64,000 bases of DNA from JAFKFI01 sp963795435 (GTDB lineage Bacteria; Pseudomonadota; Alphaproteobacteria; Acetobacterales; Acetobacteraceae), in the NCBI GenBank assembly GCA_963795435.1, contig CAWCHV010000009.1, forward strand, positions 1,054,001-1,118,000, read 5' to 3'. Every line of letters begins with the position of its first letter. The first letter of the stretch is position 1. Shown one piece after another: positions 25,729 through 35,406 of this stretch. The position numbers were made by a program, and so were the translations under genes. Below the pieces are notes generated by a model. It saw nothing but the letters and a program-made list of their open reading frames with translations. It made no database searches and was not told where the DNA came from.

Positions 25729-27012
25729 GTGACGGAAACCATCGCGTCGGAAGTCTGCGTGGTCGGCGCCGGGCCGGTCGGCGGCACGCTCGCCTGCCGG
25801 CTGGCGGCGGCCGGGGTGAACACGGTGGTCGTGGACCGCGCGCCGCTGCCGCCGATGGAGCACCCGGATTTCGACGGCCGCGCCTTCGCCATCGCCGCCG
25901 GCTCGCGCGGTCTGCTGGAAGCGGCCGGGCTGTGGGAGCGGCTGCCCGAGCCGACCTGCCCGATCGAGCACATTCGCGTCTCCGATGGGCGGATCGGCCG
26001 CCCGGCCTCCCGCTTGTTCCTGCATTTCGACCATCGCGACCTTGGCGAGAAGACGGGGGGCGAGAAGACGGGGGGCGAGAAGATGGGGGGAAAAAAAAGG
26101 GAGGGCGAGGAGACCGGCGCGTTCGGCTGGATGGTGGAAGCCCGCAGCCTGCGCGTCGCGATCAACGCCCATTTGCACGCGCTGCCAGCTTTGCACTGCC
26201 TCGCGCCGGCCGAGGCCAGCGTCGAGCGCCGCGCGGACGGTGCGACGGTGCGCATCGCCGGCGGCCCGACCATAGCGTGCCGCCTCGTGGTCGCCGCCGA
26301 GGGTCGCAACTCGCCGCTGCGCCGCCAGGCCGACATTCCGGTCACGCGGCTGCCCTACGGCCAGACCGGCATCGTCTCCGCCATCGCCCACGAGCGCTCG
26401 CACGGCAACACCGCGCTCGAGCACTTCCTCCCTTCCGGCCCCTTCGCCCAACTGCCGATGTGCGGCATCCCCGGCGCCGCGCATGTCTCCGCGATCGTCT
26501 GGACCGAGCGCACGCCGATTGCCGAGCGGGTGCTGGCGATGGACGATGCCGGCTTCGGTCGCGAGATCGCCAGGCGCCTCGGCGACCATCTCGGCGCGGT
26601 TCGTCCGATCGGCCGCCGCTGGCGCTATCCACTCGGCGCGCTGCACGCCCATCGCTATTTCGACACGCGCTTGGCACTGGTCGGCGACGCCGCGCACGGC
26701 ATCCACCCGATCGCCGGGCAGGGCCTCAATCTCGGCTTCCGCGACGCCGCCGCGTTGGGCGAGGCGGTGATCGCGGCGGTCGAGTCAGGGGCCGATCCCG
26801 GCGCCCCCGACCTCCTCGCGCGCTATCAGGCGGCCCGCCGCCCCGCCAACCTACTGATGCTGGCCGCGACAGATGGGCTCGACCGGCTGTTCAGCACCGA
26901 CAATCCACTGATCCGCGCCACCCGCGACCTTGGCATCGGCGCGGTCCACCGGATGCCGGCGCTCAAACGAATATTCATGCGTCAGGCAATGGGCCGGAAC
27001 GTCCCGATTTAG
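25729..27012 (+). CDS. UbiH/UbiF/Coq6-family FAD monooxygenase with expanded internal repeat
   Basis: A flavoprotein hydroxylase of the ubiquinone-synthesis family, 427 residues. The N-terminal dinucleotide fold is CVVGAGPVGGTLACRLAAAG (about residues 9-28), the second FAD motif is LVGDAAHGIHPIAGQGLNLGF near 320-340, and the aromatic-ring hydroxylase signature is complete. Between HFDHRDLG and GAFGWMVEARSL there is an extra, highly charged run of Glu, Lys and Gly (about residues 107-126) encoded by a tandem repeat. Family members have only a short loop there. The start is probably GTG at 25729; no ATG fits. It is a candidate for a late step of ubiquinone synthesis, at the membrane. Confidence 0.9.
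   Translation: MTETIASEVCVVGAGPVGGTLACRLAAAGVNTVVVDRAPLPPMEHPDFDGRAFAIAAGSRGLLEAAGLWERLPEPTCPIEHIRVSDGRIGRPASRLFLHFDHRDLGEKTGGEKTGGEKMGGKKREGEETGAFGWMVEARSLRVAINAHLHALPALHCLAPAEASVERRADGATVRIAGGPTIACRLVVAAEGRNSPLRRQADIPVTRLPYGQTGIVSAIAHERSHGNTALEHFLPSGPFAQLPMCGIPGAAHVSAIVWTERTPIAERVLAMDDAGFGREIARRLGDHLGAVRPIGRRWRYPLGALHAHRYFDTRLALVGDAAHGIHPIAGQGLNLGFRDAAALGEAVIAAVESGADPGAPDLLARYQAARRPANLLMLAATDGLDRLFSTDNPLIRATRDLGIGAVHRMPALKRIFMRQAMGRNVPI
26046..26090 (+). repeat. Tandem 15-bp repeat inside the monooxygenase gene
   Basis: Three units of cgagaagacgggggg (26046-26060, 26061-26075, 26076-26090; the third has one C-to-T change), followed by a run of eight A at 26091-26098 and a degenerate fourth unit. 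A 15-base unit keeps the frame and adds five residues (GEKTG-like) per copy. The A8 run and G6 runs are likely slippage sites. Confidence 0.9.
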
Positions 27013-27145
27013 GCCCGTCGGTCCCGGTGTGTCCGCCGTTTCGCTCCTATCGTGACGCCGATTTCACGCGCTCGAACATAGTTCACCGCTGATACGGCGG
27101 ACTAGATCCTCCCGCATTCCCGCCATGAATCCAGGAGCCTAGCGC

Positions 27146-27491
27146 GTGACCTCTACCGACGGCCCGTTCCGCGAACGGCCTCAGGCCAATGTGTTCTCCC
27201 GGGCCGACGTCGCTTTGGTGCGTTGCTGGGCTGTCCAAGTCGCCCGCCATCGCTGCTTTCTCTCGGAGGGCGAGGCGGGCCGCATCGTCAGGGCAGACGA
27301 GCAGGGTCGTGAGTTCGATCGCGGTGGCGCTCGGCGATCCGGCGCTGGAGCCGACCCGGCTTGTGTCACCGCGTGGCGACTATTGGATCGTTGAGGGTCA
27401 TCAGGGTGGTGTCCTCGGCATCTATGAGAGCTTGCACGCGGCTCTCCAGAGCATCCAGCCGACGAACCGTCGCGACGAGCCAGGCGTCTGA
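27146..27491 (+). pseudogene. Hypothetical protein, probably frame-disrupted
   Basis: A GTG at 27146, preceded by AGGAG eight bases away, opens a frame starting TSTDGPFRERPQANVFSRAD that reads well for about 55 codons (ALVRCWAVQVARHRCFLSEGE). From about 27310 the plausible protein sequence moves to another frame: SSIAVALGDPALEPTRLVSP, then RGDYWIVEGHQGGVLGIYES, ending at 27491. Joined, they give about 115 residues. Alternatively the second part is a separate small gene starting at GTG 27309. No family recognised. Confidence 0.45.
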
Positions 27492-27586
27492 TCTCCGCCG
27501 CTCCTGCCGCCGGTGCCATTGTGCCCACGGCCAGAGCTCGTCTTGGAGAAGCGGCAGGTGCGTCAGCCCGAGCTTATCGGGTCGGG

Positions 27587-28219
27587 TCAGGTCGCCCGGG
27601 TTTTCGATTTATAGGAGGGCAGCCACCATTTCACCGGCTGCGGCTCGCGTTCGGCCGCGCTCGCCGCGGCCTTGCGACGCGGCTTGACCAGGGCCGGCTG
27701 GCTTGGCGTGACCGCCTGCTCGGATGATGCCGGCGCGGGCGGCGGCGCGGCTGCCATCTCGGCCAGACGCGCCTCCAGCGCGTCCCGCGCCACGTTGGCC
27801 TCGGCGAGCGACGCCTCCGCCAGCTCGCGCGCCCGGCGCTCGGCGGCCAGCGCCTCGCTGTGCGCGAGGTCCGCGTGGGCGAGCTTGGTCTGGACGTGCT
27901 GCAGGGTCGCCTGAGTCTCGCGCAAGGTCCGTTCCGCCCGTTCCCGTGCCGCGCGCTCGCCGCGGAGCGCCGCCTCGGCGGCGGCGATCCGGTTGACCGG
28001 CGCCGGGCCGTCCGGGCCGTGCTCCCTGGACTGGCTCAGCACGACCACGGGAACCTCGCCGTCCTTGACGAAGCGGCGGGTCCGGCGGTCCTGCTCGCGC
28101 CGCTGCGCGGGCCGCTCGTTCGACTGATCGCCGCGCAGGCCCAGGGCCTGACGCATTCGATCTTCCTCGTCCGGCGCCGCTTTCGGCGCTGGACCGAATG
28201 GATTCAAGGGATCCGACAT
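27587..28219 (-). CDS. Coiled-coil hypothetical protein
   Basis: A 210-residue hydrophilic protein starting MSDPLNPFGPAPKAAPDEED. Residues 75-165 are a long Ala/Glu/Arg heptad-rich coiled coil (AALRGERAARERAERTLRE and following). A Pro/Ala linker and a basic C-terminal tail ending PVKWWLPSYKSKTRAT follow; the Trp-rich KWWLPSYK end is distinctive. No enzyme motif is visible. The ATG at 28219 is chosen because the upstream 18 codons look like chance sequence. Function unknown. Confidence 0.65.
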   Translation of the reverse strand: MSDPLNPFGPAPKAAPDEEDRMRQALGLRGDQSNERPAQRREQDRRTRRFVKDGEVPVVVLSQSREHGPDGPAPVNRIAAAEAALRGERAARERAERTLRETQATLQHVQTKLAHADLAHSEALAAERRARELAEASLAEANVARDALEARLAEMAAAPPPAPASSEQAVTPSQPALVKPRRKAAASAAEREPQPVKWWLPSYKSKTRAT

Positions 28220-28420
28220 CGTTGCTCTTCGCTGTGTTTCCGTGTTGGCAGGCCGGCAGCCTTCGAGGGCCATCCGGTTCCGTGCCGTGCTCGGCGGCTC
28301 GTGGTGGTTCGCGGGGGCCCCGCCGGTCCTGGCGGAAGCCGACGGCTACCGCGAAGAACCGGAAAGGGGCTGCCGGGTTGCATAGCACCCCGCAACAGTC
28401 GCCGCTACATCATCCTTTCA

Positions 28421-28762
28421 TCAGGGAAGCTCCAGACGGACGGCCACCGCGGCGCTGGCGATCACCGCGATGTCCTTCCCCTCGTCGTCCGGCACATCGA
28501 GGCCGCCCTTGACCACGCGCACCGTGACAATCCCGTGTGGCAGCGAGGCTCTGACCCGTTCCGTATCGACGCTCTCGGGGCGCTGCACCCCGATGGTGAC
28601 TTCGACCTGCATCGACCCCGGCGCCACGTTGAGGGAGCGGAGCATGGTGAGCGAGCTGTGATGGATCGCGTCCTGCACGGCGCGGAGCGCGGCCTTGGTG
28701 TAGTCGCCGCCGTGCAGGTCGTTGCCGGTGCCCATCTCGAGGATCACGCGCTTGGCGGTCAT
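28421..28762 (-). CDS. Lin0512-family protein, paralogue B
   Basis: A 113-residue member of the Lin0512 family (named after a Listeria protein of unknown function): VILEMGTGNDLHGGDYTKAALRAVQDAIHHSSL, then MQVEVTIGVQRPESVD and a C-terminal DIAVIASAAVAVRLEL. The fold is probably compact alpha/beta. It starts 12 bases after the stop of paralogue A on the same strand, so the two are surely cotranscribed. The tandem arrangement suggests a heteromer. Biochemical role unknown. Confidence 0.85.
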   Translation of the reverse strand: MTAKRVILEMGTGNDLHGGDYTKAALRAVQDAIHHSSLTMLRSLNVAPGSMQVEVTIGVQRPESVDTERVRASLPHGIVTVRVVKGGLDVPDDEGKDIAVIASAAVAVRLELP

Positions 28763-28774
28763 GGTTGGCGGCTC

Positions 28775-29116
28775 CTACCCGACCTCGAGCCGCACCACGG
28801 CGGCGGCGTTGGCGATCAGGGTCGAGTTGGTCCCGGCGTCGTTGCGGATCTCGAGCCCGCCTTCCACCACCCGCACCGTCCCGGTGCCGTGCGGCAACAC
28901 CGCCAGCACGGCCGACTGATCCACCTCGCTCGGCCGCGGCACGCCGACCGTGACTTCCACCTGCATTGAGTCGGTCGGCAGGCCGAGCGCGTCGGCGACA
29001 CCGAGCGAATTGTGCCACAGCGCATCGCGCAGAGCGCGGACCGCCGCCTTGGTACAATCCGCGCCGCGAATATCGGTGCCCATGCCGATCTGCAGCACCA
29101 TCCGCTTCATCGCCAT
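28775..29116 (-). CDS. Lin0512-family protein, paralogue A
   Basis: Also 113 residues, starting MAMKRMVLQIGMGTDIRGAD, then CTKAAVRALRDALWHNSL, MQVEVTVGVPRPSEVD and IANAAAVVRLEVG. It aligns with paralogue B along its whole length, without gaps, at clearly less than full identity, so the pair arose by an old duplication. It is the first gene of the two-gene unit. A dispersed palindromic repeat lies just upstream of its start. Function unknown. Confidence 0.85.
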   Translation of the reverse strand: MAMKRMVLQIGMGTDIRGADCTKAAVRALRDALWHNSLGVADALGLPTDSMQVEVTVGVPRPSEVDQSAVLAVLPHGTGTVRVVEGGLEIRNDAGTNSTLIANAAAVVRLEVG

Positions 29117-29140
29117 GACTGCCTCATTTCACGAGGGATG

Positions 29141-29181
29141 AAGCCCTCTCCTGCTCAGGGAGAGAGGGCTGGGTGAGGGGG
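29141..29181. repeat. Dispersed GC-rich palindromic repeat, copy 3
   Basis: A shorter copy: AGCCCTCTCC, loop TGCTC, AGGGAGAGAGGGCT, ending GGGTGAGGGGG. It sits between the start of the Lin0512 pair and the 3' end of the S4-domain gene. Confidence 0.75.
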
Positions 29182-29212
29182 CGCGCACGCGCCAATGACG
29201 CTGCCTGGGCGC

Positions 29213-29491
29213 TCACTCGACCGTCACTTCCTCGTACAGCAACCGTGCCTCGGGCGCCGGCCCGCGCCGGGTGGCGAGCGCCTGCACGCGGACCACTCGC
29301 ACCGCGCCACGCAGCGGCACGGTCAGCACGTCGCCCACTCGCAGCCGCGCGTGGGGCTTGTCGGTCGGCTGGCGGTTGATCCGCACCAGCCCGTCCGCGA
29401 CCAGCCGGGCGCAATCACCGCGCGCTTTCATGAACCGGGCGCACCAGAGCCATTTGTCGAGCCGCTGCCAATCCCGATCCTCAGCCTCCAT
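29213..29491 (-). CDS. S4-domain RNA-binding protein (HslR-like)
   Basis: A 92-residue RNA-binding protein made mainly of one S4 domain: RLDKWLWCARFMKARGDCARL, VADGLVRINRQPTDKPHARL, RVGDVLTVPL. This is the Hsp15/HslR type, which in E. coli binds stalled 50S subunits carrying nascent peptide. The ATG at 29491 overlaps the stop of the helicase gene (TGATG), so translation is coupled. The helicase/S4 gene pair is common in alphaproteobacteria. Confidence 0.9.
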   Translation of the reverse strand: MEAEDRDWQRLDKWLWCARFMKARGDCARLVADGLVRINRQPTDKPHARLRVGDVLTVPLRGAVRVVRVQALATRRGPAPEARLLYEEVTVE

Positions 29492-31986
29492 CAGCGGCGA
29501 AGCGCTGCCAAGGCGGCGAACGGGCCGGACCGGCGGGGTGCGATCTCCGGCGCCGGAGCGGGGCGCTTGCGCCGCAACGGCGCGATGGTGGCCGGGGCGG
29601 GCGGGCCGTATTGATCGGCCGCCAGTCCGGCCGCGGGGATCACCCGGACGCCGATCCGGTACAGAATCACCGGCAGCAGCTCGGACTTCACCGAGAAGCG
29701 CGAGGCAAGCCCGGCAGGCAGCGCCAGCGGGCCACCCCGTGCGGCCCAGGCAAGCTCGGCGGCCACCCGCTCGGCCACGTCGAGCCGCAGCAGCACCGGC
29801 CCGGCCTCGATCCAGCCGATCGCCTCGGCGAAGCCCGCCGGCCAGTCCGGCGGCGGTGGCAGCGAGACCAGCGCCGGCCGCGGCAGGCTCGGCAACGGAC
29901 GCTCGTGCCGCAGCGCCCAGAGCCGTGCGCGCATGGCCGCCGCGCGCGGCTTTAGCAGCGCCGGCAGGAACAGCGCGAAGCGGCCGGCGCGCACGCCGAT
30001 CGGCTTGAAGCGGGCACGCAGATCGGCCGGGATCGACGTCTCGGTCGGGCCCGGAACCAGCCCCAGCGTCTCGGTCAGGCGATGCAGCGCGCCACGAAGC
30101 GCCGGATCGGCCTCGGCGCGCTCCACGGCGGCGAATAGCGGCGCCAGATCGCGGCCTATCATGTCGTCGATGAAGCGTTGCAGCCTGAGCCGCACCCGCT
30201 CGCGCTGCGCGCCGTCGAGGAATTCGCTGTCGAGGGCCTCCGCCATCGGTCGCAGCGCGGTCGCCCCGCGCCGCACTCGCGCCACCGGGACACCCTCCCA
30301 GCTCACGCGCTGGCTCGCATCCCACGCAAAGGCATCGTCCCCGGCGGCTTCCAGCAGCCCGACGCGGCGCGGCATCTCCTCGCGCAATGCGCGGCGTGCG
30401 GCGCGCAGCACGAGTTTCTTCTCCTCGCCTTCGGCCAGCGGATCGGGGATGAACGAGAACCCGCCGATATGGCCGACCGGATGGCCCTCGACCACGACCT
30501 CGCCACGGCGCGTCACGGCCGACAGCAGCTCCACGCCGTCGCCGGCGTCCAGGCGGCGCATGAGATGCGCGGCGCGGCGATCGACGAAGCGGCTGGTCAG
30601 CCGCTCGTGCAGCGCGTCGGACAGCAGATCCTCGACTTCTCGCGCGCGCGCCTGCCAGTGCGGCGCGTCGCGCACCCAGTCGGCGCGGGCCGCGATGTAG
30701 GACCACACGCGGACCCCCGAAAGCCGCTGCATCAGCGTGTCGATGTCGCCCTCGGCGCGGGCAAGCGCGGCAATCTGCCCGGCCAGCCAGTCGGTCGGCA
30801 GCCGGCCCTCGCGGGCGATATGGCCGAAGATCCGCGCGCAAAGCCGCGTGTGCGTCTCGTCGGCCAGCTTGCGGAAATCCGGCACCTGGCACGCCTCCCA
30901 CAGCAGCCGCACCCGGCCGCGGCCGCGCGCGAGCTCCCGTATCTCCGGCTCCCGCCCCAGCGCCGCCAGCGCTTCGAGGTCGGATGCGTCGTTGCCGCGG
31001 ATCAGCCCCGGCGCGGGCGGCGGCGTGGTGAGGCTGGCAAGCAGCGCGTCGACATGGCTGAAATCGAGGTCCTCGTTGCGCCAGCACAAATGCGACAGTG
31101 CTTCGAAGCTGTGGTTCTCCACCGCGTGCACCAGATCGTCCGTTAGCGGCCGGCAGGTCGCGGTGGTGCCGAACGTGCCGTCGCGCATCCCGCGCCCGGC
31201 CCGCCCGGCGATCTGCGCCACTTCCGCCGCTGTCAGTCGGCGCGGCCGGTGCCCGTCGAACTTGCCGAGCCCGGCGAAGGCGACATGGTCCACGTCCATG
31301 TTCAGTCCCATGCCGATCGCGTCGGTCGCGACGAGAAAGTCCACCTCCTTGTCCTGATACAGCGCCACCTGGGCGTTGCGGGTGCGCGGCGAGAGGCGCC
31401 CCATCACCACCGCGCATCCGCCCCGGCGCCTGCGGATCAGCTCGGCGATGGCGTAGACCTCGCCTGCGCTGAATGCCACCACGGCGCTGCGCGGCGGCAG
31501 CTTGGAAAGCTTGGCGTGGCCGGCATGGGCAAGCTGCGACAGCCGCGGCCTGGTCTCCACCGAGGCTTGCGGCACCAGCCGCTGGAGCAGCGGGCGGATG
31601 GTCTCGGCGCCGAGAAACATCGTCTCCACCATGCCGCGCGCGTGCAGCAGGCGCTCGGTGAAGACGTGGCCCCGGTCGGGGTCGGCGCAGAGCTGGATCT
31701 CGTCCACCGCGACGAACTCGGCCCGCCGGTCGAGCGGCATCGCCTCCACCGTGCAGGCGAACCAGCGCGCCTCGGGAGGGACGATCTTCTCCTCGCCGGT
31801 GATCAGCGCCACGTTGCGGATGCCCTTGCGGGCGACCATCCGGTCGTAGTTCTCGCGCGCCAGCAGCCGAAGCGGAAAACCGATTATTCCCGACGAATGG
31901 GCCAGCATCCGCTCCATCGCGAGATGCGTCTTGCCCGTGTTGGTGGGACCGAGAACGGCCTTCACGCGCGGAGCGAAACCCGACAT
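29491..31986 (-). CDS. Suv3-like DEAD/DExH RNA helicase
   Basis: An 831-residue helicase related to mitochondrial SUV3 (degradosome helicase). Motif I is GPTNTGKT at residues 13-20, motif II is VDEIQL near 106, and motif VI is QIAGRAGRG near 265. ATDAIGMGLNMDVD is motif V. The long C-terminal region contains the SUV3-type domains and ends in a basic Pro/Arg-rich tail (RRKRPAPAPEIAPRRSGP). It probably unwinds structured RNA in turnover or ribosome-related work, given its coupled S4 protein. The ATG at 31986 gives the family's usual N terminus; an in-frame upstream start at 32025 adds 13 residues. Confidence 0.92.
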   Translation of the reverse strand: MSGFAPRVKAVLGPTNTGKTHLAMERMLAHSSGIIGFPLRLLARENYDRMVARKGIRNVALITGEEKIVPPEARWFACTVEAMPLDRRAEFVAVDEIQLCADPDRGHVFTERLLHARGMVETMFLGAETIRPLLQRLVPQASVETRPRLSQLAHAGHAKLSKLPPRSAVVAFSAGEVYAIAELIRRRRGGCAVVMGRLSPRTRNAQVALYQDKEVDFLVATDAIGMGLNMDVDHVAFAGLGKFDGHRPRRLTAAEVAQIAGRAGRGMRDGTFGTTATCRPLTDDLVHAVENHSFEALSHLCWRNEDLDFSHVDALLASLTTPPPAPGLIRGNDASDLEALAALGREPEIRELARGRGRVRLLWEACQVPDFRKLADETHTRLCARIFGHIAREGRLPTDWLAGQIAALARAEGDIDTLMQRLSGVRVWSYIAARADWVRDAPHWQARAREVEDLLSDALHERLTSRFVDRRAAHLMRRLDAGDGVELLSAVTRRGEVVVEGHPVGHIGGFSFIPDPLAEGEEKKLVLRAARRALREEMPRRVGLLEAAGDDAFAWDASQRVSWEGVPVARVRRGATALRPMAEALDSEFLDGAQRERVRLRLQRFIDDMIGRDLAPLFAAVERAEADPALRGALHRLTETLGLVPGPTETSIPADLRARFKPIGVRAGRFALFLPALLKPRAAAMRARLWALRHERPLPSLPRPALVSLPPPPDWPAGFAEAIGWIEAGPVLLRLDVAERVAAELAWAARGGPLALPAGLASRFSVKSELLPVILYRIGVRVIPAAGLAADQYGPPAPATIAPLRRKRPAPAPEIAPRRSGPFAALAALRR

Positions 31987-32061
31987 AGGCCGATGTTTGG
32001 GGTTGTTCCCCCGCATTGCAAGCACGGCGCCGAGTCGCCCGGGTCACAAATTGCATCGCGA

Positions 32062-32089
32062 TTGAAACTCTGCCGATTCAGGCACATAT
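32062..32089 (+). promoter_or_regulatory. Possible RpoH (sigma-32) promoter of htpG
   Basis: TTGAAAC at 32062 is followed, 15 bases after its TTGAAA core, by CACATAT at 32083-32089. This resembles the alphaproteobacterial heat-shock consensus (CTTGAA, about 16 bases, CYTATAT). Transcription would start near 32096, which fits the ATG at 32118 and argues against the ATG at 32088. Confidence 0.35.
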
Positions 32090-32117
32090 GGCGCGCCGCG
32101 AACAGGGAGACTGGGGT

Positions 32118-33947
<1,830 letters not shown>

Positions 33948-34127
33948 CCCGCCAAGCAAGTCTCACTCGCGGCGCCGGCGCGGTACGATGCGCGTCGGTG
34001 CCGTCGCGAACCCCGACTTGACATTGCCTGGATCCGCGCTTGCGCCGACGGCGCTTGCTTCCCCGACCCTAATTGTTACGACTATGCTCCGCATGGCGCC
34101 GTTCGGCTCGGCACCCGGAGAGGCTCG

Positions 34128-34904
34128 ATGGCACTCGAATGGTTCTACGGACTGGACCTGCTGGTCCTCTATCCGGCGATCTTCATTCTGGTCGCCGGGG
34201 CATCCGAGTTCGGCAACTGGATCGGCCGGCGGTCCCGGCGCGCGAAGGGCGAGGCGGCCGATGTCGGCACCCTGGCCGCGGCGGCGCTCGGCCTGCTCGC
34301 TCTCCTGATAGCCTTCAGCTTCTCGATGGCGCTCGGGCGGTACGATGCGCGCCGCGACCTCGTGCTGGAGGAGGCCAACGCGATCGGCAGCGCGGCGAAC
34401 TTCGCCCTCATGCTGCCGGAGCCCGAGCAGCGACCCATCCTCGGCCTGCTGCGCGACTACGCCACCGTCCGGGTCTCGCTCGGCGTGCCCTACGATCCGG
34501 CGAAGCTCGACCGCGACATCGCCCGCTCGCTCTATCTGCAATCCCGGCTATGGCAACGCGGCGTCGCGCTGACGGCGGCAACGCCGCAATCGCTCCCGGC
34601 CTATCGTTTCGTCGGCTCGCTCAATGAGATGAACAACATCCATGAGAAGCGGCTGACGGCGTTGCGCAATCACGTTCCGGTCGCGGTCGTGTTGATGCTG
34701 ATCGGCACGGCGATGGTGGCGATGGGCTTCACCGGCTTCAACACCGGCATCGTCGGCCCCCGCCGCCGTCCCGCGAACGTCCTCATGTCGCTCACGGTCG
34801 CCCTGCTCATCATGCTGGTGATCGACCTGGACCGGCCCTATCGTGGGTTGATCGAGGTGTCCGCACAAGCGTTGGTGGATGCGGTGAAGGGGATTCAGAT
34901 TTGA
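34128..34904 (+). CDS. Bestrophin-like DUF4239 membrane protein
   Basis: A 258-residue inner-membrane protein with two helices near the N terminus (YGLDLLVLYPAIFILVAGAS, then TLAAAALGLLALLIAFSFSM), a soluble central region (EANAIGSAANFALMLPEPEQ) and two C-terminal helices (VAVVLMLIGTAMVAMGF and VLMSLTVALLIMLVIDLDRP). The final DLDRPYRGLI motif is characteristic of DUF4239. These proteins are compared with bestrophin channels, but no function is proven. GAGAGGCTCG precedes the ATG. Confidence 0.85.
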   Translation: MALEWFYGLDLLVLYPAIFILVAGASEFGNWIGRRSRRAKGEAADVGTLAAAALGLLALLIAFSFSMALGRYDARRDLVLEEANAIGSAANFALMLPEPEQRPILGLLRDYATVRVSLGVPYDPAKLDRDIARSLYLQSRLWQRGVALTAATPQSLPAYRFVGSLNEMNNIHEKRLTALRNHVPVAVVLMLIGTAMVAMGFTGFNTGIVGPRRRPANVLMSLTVALLIMLVIDLDRPYRGLIEVSAQALVDAVKGIQI

Positions 34905-34992
34905 GCGACGTGGACGTTCCAGACGAGCTTACCGAGGCTGTGGCGGGCCGAACCGACTTGTCGATTATACCCTTAACCAAAAGGCCCACCAC

Positions 34993-35319
34993 ATGGACAA
35001 AGCCGAACTCACCGCATGGGCACTCGCGAACGGCTGGCAGATCATCGCCGGGCATCCGAGCCTGGTGAAACCATCGCGGCCCAAGGAGGCCATCGTGCGG
35101 ATGGTGCTGAAGGCCGCCGTGGTCGCCATCGAGGTCAAGAAGCCGGCCGGCAAATGGGAGAAGTTCTCTAGCGCCAGCTACACCCAGGTGACGGCCGACC
35201 CGGAGAGCGGGATGCCCGAGGGGCTTGGGCTCTCCAGCATCCCGGGTTTCGCCATGCTGATGCGCGAGAACAAGGACAAAATGGTGTTCGCCAGGATGGG
35301 CGGCCCGACGAAGCCCTGA
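34993..35319 (+). CDS. Conserved hypothetical protein, 108 aa
   Basis: A 108-residue soluble protein starting MDKAELTAWALANGWQIIAG and containing VVAIEVKKPAGKWEKFSSASY and a C-terminal GFAMLMRENKDKMVFARMG. The N-terminal 25 residues look like a helix-turn fold (ELTAWALANGWQ) reminiscent of small HicA/winged-helix proteins, but I cannot name a family. It is 88 bases after the DUF4239 gene on the same strand. Function unknown. Confidence 0.65.
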   Translation: MDKAELTAWALANGWQIIAGHPSLVKPSRPKEAIVRMVLKAAVVAIEVKKPAGKWEKFSSASYTQVTADPESGMPEGLGLSSIPGFAMLMRENKDKMVFARMGGPTKP

Positions 35320-35359
35320 GCCCGGCAATAGCGTTCCGGCCCGGATCGCGCCACACTCC

Positions 35360-35381
35360 CCGGTATCGACCGGAATACCGG
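35360..35381. promoter_or_regulatory. Inverted repeat upstream of the binding-protein gene
   Basis: CCGGTAT (35360-35366), an eight-base spacer, then ATACCGG (35375-35381): a perfect seven-base inverted repeat 25 bases before the ATG at 35407. Position and symmetry suit an operator or a short hairpin in the leader. Confidence 0.3.
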
Positions 35382-35406
35382 CGAGCGATCACTGGGAGAA
35401 AACGTC

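Noticed and set aside
29213..32056. Single long minus-strand frame covering both the S4 protein and the helicase region
   Set aside because: Only its last 92 codons are coding (S4 protein); the rest is the wrong frame of the helicase gene, which has all helicase motifs in its own frame.
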